Notes under the pieces: generated by a model
Databases searched by the model: none
What the model saw: the letters and a program-made list of their open reading frames with translations, nothing else
Told to the model about the DNA's origin: nothing
Shown: piece by piece, positions 16,553 to 24,443 of the stretch
How positions within the stretch are numbered: the stretch's first letter is position 1
Layout of the letters: the number at the start of each line of letters is the position of its first letter
Position numbers and translations under genes: made by a program
Origin: Alphaproteobacteria bacterium
GTDB lineage: Bacteria > Pseudomonadota > Alphaproteobacteria > Rhodobacterales > Rhodobacteraceae
Direction: 5' to 3'
Assembly (NCBI GenBank): GCA_030429105.1
Contig: JAUIDE010000021.1
Location: forward strand, 1 to 47,551
DNA: 47,551 nucleotides

Positions 16553-16578
16553 GCCGCGCGCGGCGCGCCGCGCGCGGC
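16553..16578. terminator. 26-nt perfect GC palindrome downstream of livJ
   Basis: Positions 16553-16578 are a perfect palindrome made only of G and C (halves GCCGCGCGCGGCG and its complement). It lies 12 nt past the livJ stop codon. It can form an 11-bp stem with a 4-nt loop. It probably ends the livJ transcript or protects its 3' end, which would favour high periplasmic-protein expression relative to the hyu genes. Confidence 0.5.
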
Positions 16579-16590
16579 GTTCGGCCGGGC

Positions 16591-17808
16591 TCAGCGCGCG
16601 ATGTACTCGTAGCGCTTGCCGAAGAGCACATCCATCGGGACGGGCTCTGAGATCTGGAACTGCGCGGCGACCGCCGGCTTTCCGTTCGTCGTCTCGACCA
16701 CGAGATAGGGGGCCGAGTTCTGGTGGTGCAGCTCCGGCGTGAAGGTGCGGGTGCCGATGAGGAACGGTTCATCCTTGAACTGGTTCATCTCGGCGAGCAC
16801 CGCCTCCGTCTCGAAGGAGCCCGCCTTCTCGACCGCGCGCGCCCACATCTCCACCACGAGGTAGCCCGGATAGGTGTACTGGCTGTTCGGATACTCGCCG
16901 AACCGCTCCTTGTACTTCTCGTTGAAGGCCAGAACCTCGGGGCGCGGATCGTCGCCATAGATCGACGCCTGCTCGGGCACATAATGGCCCGTGAGGCCCG
17001 GCACGGAGTCGAGCCAGTAGGTGCCGCTCATGGAGCTGCCGCCGCCGAGCGCCGAATTGATGCCCGCAGCCCGGATCTGCCGGAGCGCGCTGGCGCCGCC
17101 GGGGATATAGGAGCAGTTGATGATGAAGTCCGGCTCGGTGGGCAGGCCCTTGATCCGGGTGATCTGCGCGGCGATCGAGGGATCGTCGTTCTTGTAGACG
17201 TCATGGCCGAGGATCTCGAGCCCCAGCTTCTCCCGCCACATCCAGTCGAAGCCGTAGCAGATGCCCTTGTTGTACTCGATGGTGGTGTCGAGGAGGATGT
17301 AGGCGGTCTTCCAGCCCTTCTCCTTCGCGCCCCATTCGGCGAGCGTGGCGCCCTGCACCGCGGCGAGGACGGAGGAGGAGAAGGAGGCCGGGCCGACGCC
17401 CTGGATGCCGGCCAGCACGCTTTCCGCGCAGAGGAAGATCGAGATCTTGTTGGCGTTCTGCGCCGCGAGCGCGGCGGGCGCGCCGAAGTCGTAGTCGCAG
17501 TCCACGGCGACCATCTGCGCGCCCTCGGCGAGGACCTGCTGGCCCGCCTTGGCGCTTTCGGCCCGGTCCGTCTTCGCGTCCGCGACGACGACCTTGATCT
17601 GCTTTCCGAGCAGGCCGCCCTTTTCGTTGATGTCGTCCACCGCGATCAGCATCGCGTTGTAGGAGGGCTGGCTATAGGCCTGCATCCAGCCCGAGAAGGA
17701 GGCGGCGACGCCGACCACGACCTCGCCCTCCGCCGTCGCGGCGAGCGGCGCCGCGGCCATTCCCAGCGCCGCGACGGCGGCGATAGCATTCCTCTGGAAG
17801 ATAGACAT
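16591..17808 (-). CDS. Liv-type ABC transporter substrate-binding protein
   Basis: The 405-residue periplasmic binding protein has a signal peptide (MSIFQRNAIAAVAALGM..., cleavage after ATA near residue 26). Type I periplasmic-binding folds follow: VVVGVAASFSGWMQAYSQPS, AVDDINEKGGLLGKQIKVVVAD, MVAVDCDYDFGAPAALAAQN. SQYTYPGYLVVEMWARAVEKAG lies near the C-terminus. It belongs to the branched-chain amino acid/amide/urea group, whose ligands range from leucine to amides and lactam-like compounds. It is divergent from livG with a 402-bp shared regulatory region, and it is followed by the hyuB/hyuA set 2 operon. The context suggests the ligand is the ring compound or amide consumed by the surrounding enzymes rather than plain leucine. 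Confidence 0.88.
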   Translation of the reverse strand: MSIFQRNAIAAVAALGMAAAPLAATAEGEVVVGVAASFSGWMQAYSQPSYNAMLIAVDDINEKGGLLGKQIKVVVADAKTDRAESAKAGQQVLAEGAQMVAVDCDYDFGAPAALAAQNANKISIFLCAESVLAGIQGVGPASFSSSVLAAVQGATLAEWGAKEKGWKTAYILLDTTIEYNKGICYGFDWMWREKLGLEILGHDVYKNDDPSIAAQITRIKGLPTEPDFIINCSYIPGGASALRQIRAAGINSALGGGSSMSGTYWLDSVPGLTGHYVPEQASIYGDDPRPEVLAFNEKYKERFGEYPNSQYTYPGYLVVEMWARAVEKAGSFETEAVLAEMNQFKDEPFLIGTRTFTPELHHQNSAPYLVVETTNGKPAVAAQFQISEPVPMDVLFGKRYEYIAR

Positions 17809-18210
17809 TCCCTGTTGACCTCTCTGTCAGAAAGCACATCCGCCGAATCGGCTCTCCGGCCTGTTACCGACGCGTGACGCCGAGAATACTGCGAGGTTGT
17901 GGACAGAACGCAAGCGAATCGTTCCCCTCGGCGCCGCAGGCCGGCCTCCCCCCTGCGCCAGGCGCATCGCGCGCGCGTGCGAAATTGATCCGGACAAGCT
18001 GGATGCCCCGTGCTATGCATTGGAGATCGCGACAAGTTGCCGCAATTCGCCGGCTTTCTTCGCGGGTGCGAAAAAATCGTTGACGGAGCGTCGGAACCTG
18101 ACGTGGACTGTGGACATGGCGGCATCCGAAGGAGTCGAGAGCGTGGGAGAGGGCGAAGCGGGCAAGCGGCCTTGGCTGGCGCGCCGTCAGGGCGGGGGCC
18201 CTGCGGATCG
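17809..18210. promoter_or_regulatory. Divergent regulatory region of livJ and livGFHM with TTGTGGACAGAA element
   Basis: This 402-bp gap has no credible gene. TTGTGGACAGAA at 17897-17908 is repeated exactly at 33073-33084 upstream of gntR. A shorter TGTGGACA lies at 18109-18116, just after a possible plus-strand promoter whose -35 is TTGACG at 18080-18085. On the minus strand a TTGCGT (-35-like) is followed after 19 nt by TATTCT, which would place the 12-nt element inside the livJ promoter. Repression of both directions by the GntR/FCD protein encoded at 32285-32998 is a reasonable model, not proven. Confidence 0.5.
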
Positions 18211-18936
18211 ATGAAGCGGCAGGACACGCTCGAGATTTCCGGCGTCACCGTCCGCTTTCAGGGCCTCACGGCGATAGACAGCGTGACGGAATCCCTCGTC
18301 TCCGGCGAAATCCTCGGCCTGATCGGGCCGAACGGCGCCGGCAAGACGACCCTAGTCAACGTCGTATCCGGCTTCCAGAAGCCGACCGAAGGCTCGGTCC
18401 TGCTCAACGGACGCACGACCGGGGCGGAGACGCCGCATTCGCTTCGCCGGCGCGGCGTCGCCCGAACCTTCCAGGCCGGGCGCCTGTTCCGGGAGATGAG
18501 CGTGCTCGAGAACGTCGCCGTCGCGGGCGTCGGCATGGGGCGGACCCGCGCCGCAGCGCATGCTGAGGCGATGGAGCTGCTGGACTGGATCGGCCTCGCG
18601 CCGAAGGCGAACCTGATCGCCGGCGCGCTTCCCTATACGGACGAGCGGCGCGTCGGCATTGCGCGGGCGCTGATGCAGTCGCCGCATTTCGTCCTGCTCG
18701 ACGAGCCGGCGGCCGGCATGTCCGACCTCGAATGCGACGAGCTGATGCGCCTCGTGCGCGACATCAGGGACCGGTTCGGCTGCGGCGTCCTGCTCATTGA
18801 GCACAACATGCGGGTAGTCATGGAGGTGTGCGAGCGCATCCATGTTCTCGACAGCGGCAGGACGATCGCACAGGGCAAGCCGGAGGCGGTGCGGAACGAT
18901 CCGGCCGTCATCGAGGCCTATCTCGGGGGAGGATGA
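18211..18936 (+). CDS. livG: Liv-type ABC transporter ATP-binding protein
   Basis: The 241-residue ATPase drives import by the Liv-type permease from the cytoplasmic face. Walker A is GPNGAGKT near residue 42, the degenerate signature LPYTDERRVGIARAL is usual for LivG proteins, Walker B is FVLLDEPAAGMS, and the switch is LLIEHNM. The ATG at 18211 begins MKRQDTLEISGV; an upstream open stretch has no protein-like content. The stop overlaps the livF start by 4 nt (ATGA). It is the first gene of livG-livF-livH-livM followed by a transaminase, so uptake and amine removal appear co-expressed. Confidence 0.92.
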   Translation: MKRQDTLEISGVTVRFQGLTAIDSVTESLVSGEILGLIGPNGAGKTTLVNVVSGFQKPTEGSVLLNGRTTGAETPHSLRRRGVARTFQAGRLFREMSVLENVAVAGVGMGRTRAAAHAEAMELLDWIGLAPKANLIAGALPYTDERRVGIARALMQSPHFVLLDEPAAGMSDLECDELMRLVRDIRDRFGCGVLLIEHNMRVVMEVCERIHVLDSGRTIAQGKPEAVRNDPAVIEAYLGGG

Positions 18937-19676
18937 GCATGCTCGAAGTCCGGGACCTCCACGTTCAATACGGGCGGCTCGTCGCGCTGAGGGGCGTCTC
19001 CTTCTCCATCGCGGAGGGCGAGATCGCCTGCATCGTCGGCCCGAACGGGGCCGGCAAGTCGACCACGCTCCTCACCGTCTCCGGCGTGCTGAAGCCGACG
19101 CGGGGCGAGGTGATCTATGACGGGAAGCCGATCTCCGGCCTCTCGCCGGAGGCCATCGCCGGGCTCGGCGTCACGCAGGTGCCGGAAGGGCGGCACATCT
19201 TCACCGGCCTGACCATCGAGGAAAACCTCCGCGTCGGCGCCGCGCTCCGCCGCGACCGGGACGAGACGCGGAAGGACATGGAGCGCATCTACGAGACCTT
19301 TCCGATTCTCGGGCAGCGCAAGACTCAGGCTGCGGGCAAGCTCTCGGGCGGGGAGCAGCAGATGCTCGCCATCGGCCGCGCGCTGATGAGCCGGCCGAAG
19401 CTGATGACGATCGACGAACCCTCGCTCGGCCTCGCGCCGAAGATCGTCGACCGGGTCTACGAGGTTCTGACGGAGCTGCGCGCGAGCCGCGGGCTCACGC
19501 TTCTGATCGTCGAACAGAGTTCGGAGCGGGCGCTGAAGGCGGCGGACCGGCTCCATGTCCTCCGCAACGGGGAGATGCAGCTTTCCGGCCGGGCGGCGGA
19601 CCTGAAGGACGGGGCCGAGGTCCACAAGGCCTATTTCGGCTTCACCAAGGAGCATTCGGGCGAGGTGATGATCTGA
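18933..19676 (+). CDS. livF: Liv-type ABC transporter ATP-binding protein
   Basis: The 247-residue second ATPase of the importer has Walker A GPNGAGKST, signature LSGGEQQMLAIGRAL, Walker B LMTIDEPSLGLAP and switch LLIVEQ. The PEGRHIFTGLTIEENL segment is typical of LivF. It starts at the ATG overlapping the livG stop; an in-frame second ATG lies two codons later. The stop overlaps the livH start by one base (TGATG). The two ATPases are expected to form a heterodimer under LivH and LivM. The C-terminal tail (FTKEHSGEVMI) is slightly longer than in many LivF proteins. Confidence 0.93.
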   Translation: MSMLEVRDLHVQYGRLVALRGVSFSIAEGEIACIVGPNGAGKSTTLLTVSGVLKPTRGEVIYDGKPISGLSPEAIAGLGVTQVPEGRHIFTGLTIEENLRVGAALRRDRDETRKDMERIYETFPILGQRKTQAAGKLSGGEQQMLAIGRALMSRPKLMTIDEPSLGLAPKIVDRVYEVLTELRASRGLTLLIVEQSSERALKAADRLHVLRNGEMQLSGRAADLKDGAEVHKAYFGFTKEHSGEVMI

Positions 19677-20593
19677 TGGCGTTCGCATTGCAGGTCTTGA
19701 TCGACGGCCTCAGCCTCGGGAGCTTCTACGCCCTTGCGGCGCTCGGGATCGGGCTCCTCTTCGGGGTGCTGAAGCTCATCAACTTCGCGCACGGGGCCTT
19801 CATCACGTTCGGCGCCTATGCGCTGATCCTCCCCTCGGCGGCGACGGAGGCGACGCTCGGCATCGGCGCGCTGCCGGCGATCCCGCTCGTGATCCTGATC
19901 GTCGGCGTGGTGGTGGCGCTGGCGCTTCTCTCGGAATTCGCGGTGTTCCGCCCGTTGCGGGATTCCTCGCCGGCGACGCTCATGGTCGGCTCCTTCGCGC
20001 TCGGCTTCGTCATCCAGAATCTCATCATCATGATCTATGGCGGCCGGCCCAAGGCGGTCGGCCTCTGGTCGGATCTCTCGGCGGGGGTGACGCTCATGGA
20101 GGGCGTCAGCGTGCCGAAGCTCCAGCTCATCATCATCGGGGTGACCATCTCCCTGATGCTGGCGCTCGTCTTCTTCCTGAAGAAGACGCGATGGGGCATC
20201 CACATGCGCGCCGCGGCGGAGGATTTCCGCATGGCGCGGATGCTCGGCGTGAAGGCCGACCTCGTCATCATGCTCGCCGTGGCGATCAGCGGGATGCTCG
20301 CGGCGGCGGTCTCGCTCCTTTATGTGGTGCAGACGGGCATCCTCGACTTCCGGATGGGCGTGCCGATGATGCTCTTCGCCTTCATCGCCACCGTGGTCGG
20401 CGGCATGGGCAGCCTCGTCGGCGCGGTCGCCGGCGGCTTCGCGGTCGGGATGCTCAGCATCCTCCTGCAGACCTTCCTGCCCTCGGACATCCGGGCCTAT
20501 CGCGATGTGTTCGTGTTCCTCGTCGTGATCGTCGTGCTGCTGATGCGGCCGCAGGGCCTCTTCCTCTCATCCGCCGTCAGGGAGCGCGTCTGA
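19676..20593 (+). CDS. livH: Liv-type ABC transporter permease
   Basis: The 305-residue inner-membrane permease has about eight helices. LivH-type features are LIDGLSLGSFYALAALGIGL at the N-terminus, LKLINFAHGAFITFGAY, the cytoplasmic loop GIHMRAAAEDFRMARMLGVK that contacts the ATPase, and the final RPQGLF motif. The start shares one base with the livF stop. Together with LivM it forms the channel through which the substrate captured by the binding protein at 16591-17808 passes. Confidence 0.93.
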   Translation: MAFALQVLIDGLSLGSFYALAALGIGLLFGVLKLINFAHGAFITFGAYALILPSAATEATLGIGALPAIPLVILIVGVVVALALLSEFAVFRPLRDSSPATLMVGSFALGFVIQNLIIMIYGGRPKAVGLWSDLSAGVTLMEGVSVPKLQLIIIGVTISLMLALVFFLKKTRWGIHMRAAAEDFRMARMLGVKADLVIMLAVAISGMLAAAVSLLYVVQTGILDFRMGVPMMLFAFIATVVGGMGSLVGAVAGGFAVGMLSILLQTFLPSDIRAYRDVFVFLVVIVVLLMRPQGLFLSSAVRERV

Positions 20594-20594
20594 C

Positions 20595-21656
20595 ATGGAG
20601 CCGAACAGCCCCTTCCAGCGCACGCTTCGCGAGTTCTGGCCGCTCTTGATCCTCTCGGCGCTGGTCACGGCCGTCGTCGTGATCATTCAGGCGTTCGGCG
20701 ACCCGATCGTGAGCCGTTCGCTCACCGAGGCGCTGATCCGCCTCGTCGTCGTCGTGGCGCTCTTCATCTTCATCGGCAATTCGGGGCTCATGTCCTTCGG
20801 GCACATCGCCTTCATGATGATCGGCGCCTATGCGACGGCGTGGCAGACCATGCCGGTGATGACGAAGGGCATCTTCGCGCCCGGCCTGCCGGAATATCTC
20901 CTGCAGAACTCGCACCACTGGATCCCGGCGACGCTGATCGGCGGCGTCGCGGCCTCCGTCGTCGCGCTGGTGGCGGGGCTGGCGCTGATGCGGCTCTCGG
21001 GCATCGCCGCCTCCATCGGCACCTTCGCGTTCCTGATGGTGTTCTATTCCTTCTATCTCCAGTGGAGCACCTGGACGGCGGGGCAGAGTTCGCTCGTCGG
21101 CCTGCCGATGACGACGACGCCCTGGGTCGGCCTCGTCTTCTCCCTCGTCGCCATCGCGGTCGCGTTCTTCTACGCCCGCTCCCGCTTCGGCCTCGCGCTT
21201 CGGGCGAGCCGGGAGGATGCGGTCGCGGCGCAGGCCTCGGGCGTGAACGTGCAGGTCCAGCGGCTGATCGCCTTCGTCGTCAGCGCCTTTCTTTGCGGGC
21301 TGGCCGGCGGGCTCTACGGCCACTTCCTGGGCCTTCTGACGGTGGACACGTTCTACCTGCCGCTGACCTTCATCACCATCGCGATGCTCGTCGTCGGCGG
21401 CATGAACAGCCTTTCGGGCGCCGTCGTCGGGACGCTCTTCGTCTCCTTCGCCATCGAGATCCTGCGGGTTCTCGAGCGGGGGGTGACAGTCGGCGTTCCG
21501 GTGAAGCTGCCGGCGAACTCGGCGGAGGTGGGCCTCGGGATCATCCTCCTCCTCGTCCTCATCTTCCGGCGGACGGGGATCACCCGGAACCAGGAGATCT
21601 ACTGGCCGTGGAAGCCCGTCGTCTCCGTTTCGTCGGTCACGCGGCGGCAGTCTTGA
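20595..21656 (+). CDS. livM: Liv-type ABC transporter permease
   Basis: The 353-residue inner-membrane permease is the partner of LivH. It has about nine helices, with the LivM-type SGLMSFGHIAFMMIGAYA segment, the ATPase-contact loop FGLALRASREDAVAAQASGV, and VVGGMNSLSGAVVGTLFV. It starts one base after the livH stop. The 3' end is followed after 14 nt by a fold-type-IV transaminase in the same direction, so that enzyme is probably part of the transport operon. Confidence 0.93.
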   Translation: MEPNSPFQRTLREFWPLLILSALVTAVVVIIQAFGDPIVSRSLTEALIRLVVVVALFIFIGNSGLMSFGHIAFMMIGAYATAWQTMPVMTKGIFAPGLPEYLLQNSHHWIPATLIGGVAASVVALVAGLALMRLSGIAASIGTFAFLMVFYSFYLQWSTWTAGQSSLVGLPMTTTPWVGLVFSLVAIAVAFFYARSRFGLALRASREDAVAAQASGVNVQVQRLIAFVVSAFLCGLAGGLYGHFLGLLTVDTFYLPLTFITIAMLVVGGMNSLSGAVVGTLFVSFAIEILRVLERGVTVGVPVKLPANSAEVGLGIILLLVLIFRRTGITRNQEIYWPWKPVVSVSSVTRRQS

Positions 21657-21670
21657 ACAGGGAGACGCCG

Positions 21671-22594
21671 ATGGACGCGACGCCGACGGATACACGCTAC
21701 GCCGCGGGCGCGGCCTATCTTGACGGCGCCTTCATGCCGATCGGGGAAGCGAAGATCCCGATCACGGACTGGGGCTATCGCCGCTCCGACGTGACCTATG
21801 ATGTCGTGAGCGTGTGGGAGGGGCTCTTCTTCCGGCTCGACGAGCATGTGACGCGGTTCCGCGCCTCGATGGAGAAACTGCGCCTCCGCCCGCGGGAGAC
21901 GGACGAGGAGATCAAGGCGATCCTCCATCGCTGCGTCGCGCTCGCCGGACTCCGCTCCGCCTATGTGGCGATGGACTGCCTTCGCGGGCGGCCGGAGCGG
22001 GGCAAGCCCTATCACCCCGCCTTCGCCCGCAACTACGTCGCCGCCTTCGCGATCCCCTGGGTCTCCATCGTCGACGAGGAGATGATGCAGAAGGGCGCGC
22101 ACATGATCGTGGCTGACACGGTGCGCATTCCGCCTGAATCCGTGGACCCGACGGCGAAGAACTTCCACTGGGGCGACCTCACCCGAGCGCAGTTCGAGGC
22201 GCGGGACCGGGGAGCGGATTTCGCGATCCTGACGGACGGCGCCGGGCTGGTGACGGAGGGCGCGGGCTTCAATGTCTTCGCCGTCACGGGCAAGCGCGTC
22301 GTCTCCCCGCACCGAGGGGCGCTGGAAGGCGTGACGCGGCTCTCCGTGCTGGAGCTTTGCCCGGAGCTGGGGCTCGAACCCGTGATCGAGCCGATGAGCG
22401 TGGAGGCGCTGCGCGGGGCGGACGAGATCTTCATGACGACGACGGCGGGCGGCGTCATGCCCGTCTCCCGCATCGACGGGCGGATTCTCTGCAACGACCG
22501 GCCGGGGCCGGTGACGATGAAACTCCACGATCTCTTCTGGGCGAAGCGGCGCGCCGGCTGGCTCGGCACGCCGGTGGACTACGCCGCCGCCTGA
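21671..22594 (+). CDS. Fold-type IV (class IV) aminotransferase, resembling (R)-amine transaminases
   Basis: The 307-residue PLP enzyme has its internal-aldimine lysine at Lys163 in PTAKNFHWGDL and the cofactor-contact Glu196 in VTEGAGFNVF. RSDVTYDVVSVWEGLFFRLD (residues 38-57) is in the style of (R)-selective amine transaminases (their segment reads HSDVTYTVFHVWNG), rather than of E. coli IlvE. TTAGGVMP is the usual C-terminal substrate loop. The ATG at 21671 has AGGGAG upstream. As last gene of the liv operon, it probably transfers an amino group from an imported amine, D-amino acid or amino acid to a keto acid. Branched-chain or D-amino-acid transaminase activity is the alternative. Confidence 0.85.
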   Translation: MDATPTDTRYAAGAAYLDGAFMPIGEAKIPITDWGYRRSDVTYDVVSVWEGLFFRLDEHVTRFRASMEKLRLRPRETDEEIKAILHRCVALAGLRSAYVAMDCLRGRPERGKPYHPAFARNYVAAFAIPWVSIVDEEMMQKGAHMIVADTVRIPPESVDPTAKNFHWGDLTRAQFEARDRGADFAILTDGAGLVTEGAGFNVFAVTGKRVVSPHRGALEGVTRLSVLELCPELGLEPVIEPMSVEALRGADEIFMTTTAGGVMPVSRIDGRILCNDRPGPVTMKLHDLFWAKRRAGWLGTPVDYAAA

Positions 22595-22612
22595 GGCCGC
22601 CGGCGCCCGCCC

Positions 22613-23578
22613 TCAGGCGAGCGCCGCGCGGATCGCCGCGACGCCCTTCGCGCGCTCGGCCCTCGCGGCCAGGGCGGCCTCCATGCCGACCTCCTCGAAA
22701 TGCACCGGCATGTGCGGCTGCATCTGGGCGATGAGGTCCATGTCGGCCGAGATCACGGCGCCGATCATGAAATAGCCGCCGCCCGAGACGGCGTCCCGGT
22801 GGAGCACGATGGGCTCCGTGCCGCCCGGCACCTGGATCGAACCGTAGGGATAGCAGCCGTCCACGATGTTCGACGGGTCGGACCCGGCGCCGAAGGGCGG
22901 CGTGCGGGGCACGAAGTCGAGCGGGCGGCCGCCGCGGAAGCGGTAGCCCATCCGGTCCGCCTCCGGCGCGACCTTCCACTGATCGGCGAAGAAGGCCTTC
23001 TGCGACTCGGGCGTGATGCGGTGCCAGTAGAGCCCGGTGACGACGCGCAGCCTGTCCTTCGGGCCGGCGCGGCGGAGGTTTTCGGGCAGCGAGCGGCCCG
23101 GCTTGCCGGCGCCCTCCCCGAGCGGCAGCACGTCCCCCGCGGCGATCGCCCGCCCGCCGACGCCCCCGAGCGCGCCGATGGCGTAGGTGGAGCGGGAGCC
23201 GAGCGCCGGCTCCGTCGCGATCCCGCCGGAGACGCAGATATAGACCCGCGCGCCGCCGCGGAGATAGCCGAAGCTCAGCACCTGCCCCGCCTTCACCGGG
23301 AAGGAGGCCCAGCCCGGCCGTTCCTCCCCGTCGAGCATGACCGGCATGTCGCCGCCCGTCACCGCCACGGTCGCGTCGCGGCGGAAGGCGAGTTCGGGGC
23401 CGACGAACACGGCTTCGAGCGCCGCCGCCCCCTCCTCGTTGCCGACGAGGAGGTTGCCGGCGATCAGCGCCTCGCGGTCCATCGCGCCGCCCTCGGGGAT
23501 GCCGAGATGGAAATAGCCGGGCCGTCCGAGATCCTGAACGGTGGTGAGCAGGCCGGGTTTCAGTACCTCAAGCGCCAC
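22613..23578 (-). CDS. pxpC: 5-oxoprolinase subunit C family (biotin-dependent carboxyltransferase, KipA-like)
   Basis: The 321-residue product is one of three components (PxpA, B, C) that hydrolyse 5-oxoproline to glutamate with ATP in bacteria; it is also annotated as the KipA/allophanate-hydrolase-like domain. Family features are the opening LEVLKPGLLTTVQDLGRPGY, GIPEGGAMDREALIAGNLLVGN and SGGIATEPALGSRSTY, with FRGGRPLDF and PSNIVDGCYPYGSIQVPGGTEP in the second half. The start is a GTG at 23578 overlapping the pxpB stop by 11 nt. It is the last gene of pxpA-accB-accC-pxpB-pxpC. The biotin carboxylase within the operon suggests a biotin-dependent variant acting on a lactam. Confidence 0.9.
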   Translation of the reverse strand: MALEVLKPGLLTTVQDLGRPGYFHLGIPEGGAMDREALIAGNLLVGNEEGAAALEAVFVGPELAFRRDATVAVTGGDMPVMLDGEERPGWASFPVKAGQVLSFGYLRGGARVYICVSGGIATEPALGSRSTYAIGALGGVGGRAIAAGDVLPLGEGAGKPGRSLPENLRRAGPKDRLRVVTGLYWHRITPESQKAFFADQWKVAPEADRMGYRFRGGRPLDFVPRTPPFGAGSDPSNIVDGCYPYGSIQVPGGTEPIVLHRDAVSGGGYFMIGAVISADMDLIAQMQPHMPVHFEEVGMEAALAARAERAKGVAAIRAALA

Positions 23579-24443
23579 GGAGGGCCTCCATCAGCTTGGC
23601 GTTGGTCGCGTCCGGATCGGCGTTGAAGGCGGCGAGGTCGAAATCGACCTCGGCGATCTTCGGCGTCCAGTCCCCGGCTTCGATCGCCGCGGCGATCCGG
23701 TCATGCTCCTCGCGCCCGATTGGCGCCCATTTCACGATGTCGCCGGGGCGGAAGAACACCATGAAGTCGCGCATGTAGCTGATCGTCTGCGTCGGGTCGT
23801 AGATCGGCATGGGCGTGATGCCGAACATCTGGTAGCCGCCCGCGCCCCGCACCGAATAGAGCGCGCCGAAGCAGCCGCCGTGCCCGATGGTGAGCTTCGG
23901 CGTGTCGGTGCGGGGGCGGAGATATTTCGGCGCCTCGAGCTGCCGCTCCCGCTCCACGAGCTGATAGAGGAAGGGGAGGCCGGCGACGAAGCCGACCATC
24001 GAGACGAACCACGGATTGGCGTGATAGGCCTCGATGAAGCCGGCCACATCGTCGAAGCCGTTGATCCGGGCGGCGTATTCGAGGTCCGTCCCGTTCGGGT
24101 CCTGATGCCGTTCGCGGAAGCGCATCAGCGTCTCGTGCGTCCACGGGTCCTGGAAGTAGACCGGGACCTCGATGATCCGCGTCTTCATCCGCTTCGGCGC
24201 GTCTTCCGCCGCGTGTTCGAGCCGCTTCAGCTCCTCCATCATCGCCGCGGGCGCGATCACGTCAGGGTCGAACTTCACCTGGAAGGAGGCGTTGGCGGGG
24301 CAAACCTCCGTCACGCCGGGGAGATTGGCGGCGCGGACGGCGTTCGCCATCGAGATGGCCTTGAAGAAGGCGTCGAGGCTCATCTCCTCGTCCATCTCGA
24401 CGAAGATGTGCTCGTCGCCGCCGTAGGAGTATCTCGTCTTCAT
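23568..24443 (-). CDS. pxpB: 5-oxoprolinase subunit B family (KipI-like)
   Basis: The 291-residue product belongs to the PxpB/KipI family. The C-terminal cyclophilin-like half contains the family segments PVYF, NPWFVSMVGFVAGLPFLYQL, LRPRTDTPKLTIGHGGCFGALY and GGYQMFGITPMPIYDP. The N-terminal part (YSYGGDEHIFVEMDEEMSLD) is the usual small domain. The start overlaps accC by 4 nt (ATGA) and the stop overlaps pxpC by 11 nt. PxpB and PxpC form the complex that phosphorylates and opens the ring released or presented by PxpA. The KipI role of inhibiting a sporulation kinase is irrelevant outside Bacillus. Confidence 0.9.
   Translation of the reverse strand: MKTRYSYGGDEHIFVEMDEEMSLDAFFKAISMANAVRAANLPGVTEVCPANASFQVKFDPDVIAPAAMMEELKRLEHAAEDAPKRMKTRIIEVPVYFQDPWTHETLMRFRERHQDPNGTDLEYAARINGFDDVAGFIEAYHANPWFVSMVGFVAGLPFLYQLVERERQLEAPKYLRPRTDTPKLTIGHGGCFGALYSVRGAGGYQMFGITPMPIYDPTQTISYMRDFMVFFRPGDIVKWAPIGREEHDRIAAAIEAGDWTPKIAEVDFDLAAFNADPDATNAKLMEALRGA

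Noticed and set aside
17897-17908. DnaA-box reading of TGTGGACA in the livJ/livG gap
   Set aside because: It differs from the consensus (TGTGGATAA), has no cluster of boxes or AT-rich unwinding region, and its exact copy lies upstream of gntR, so an operator fits better.
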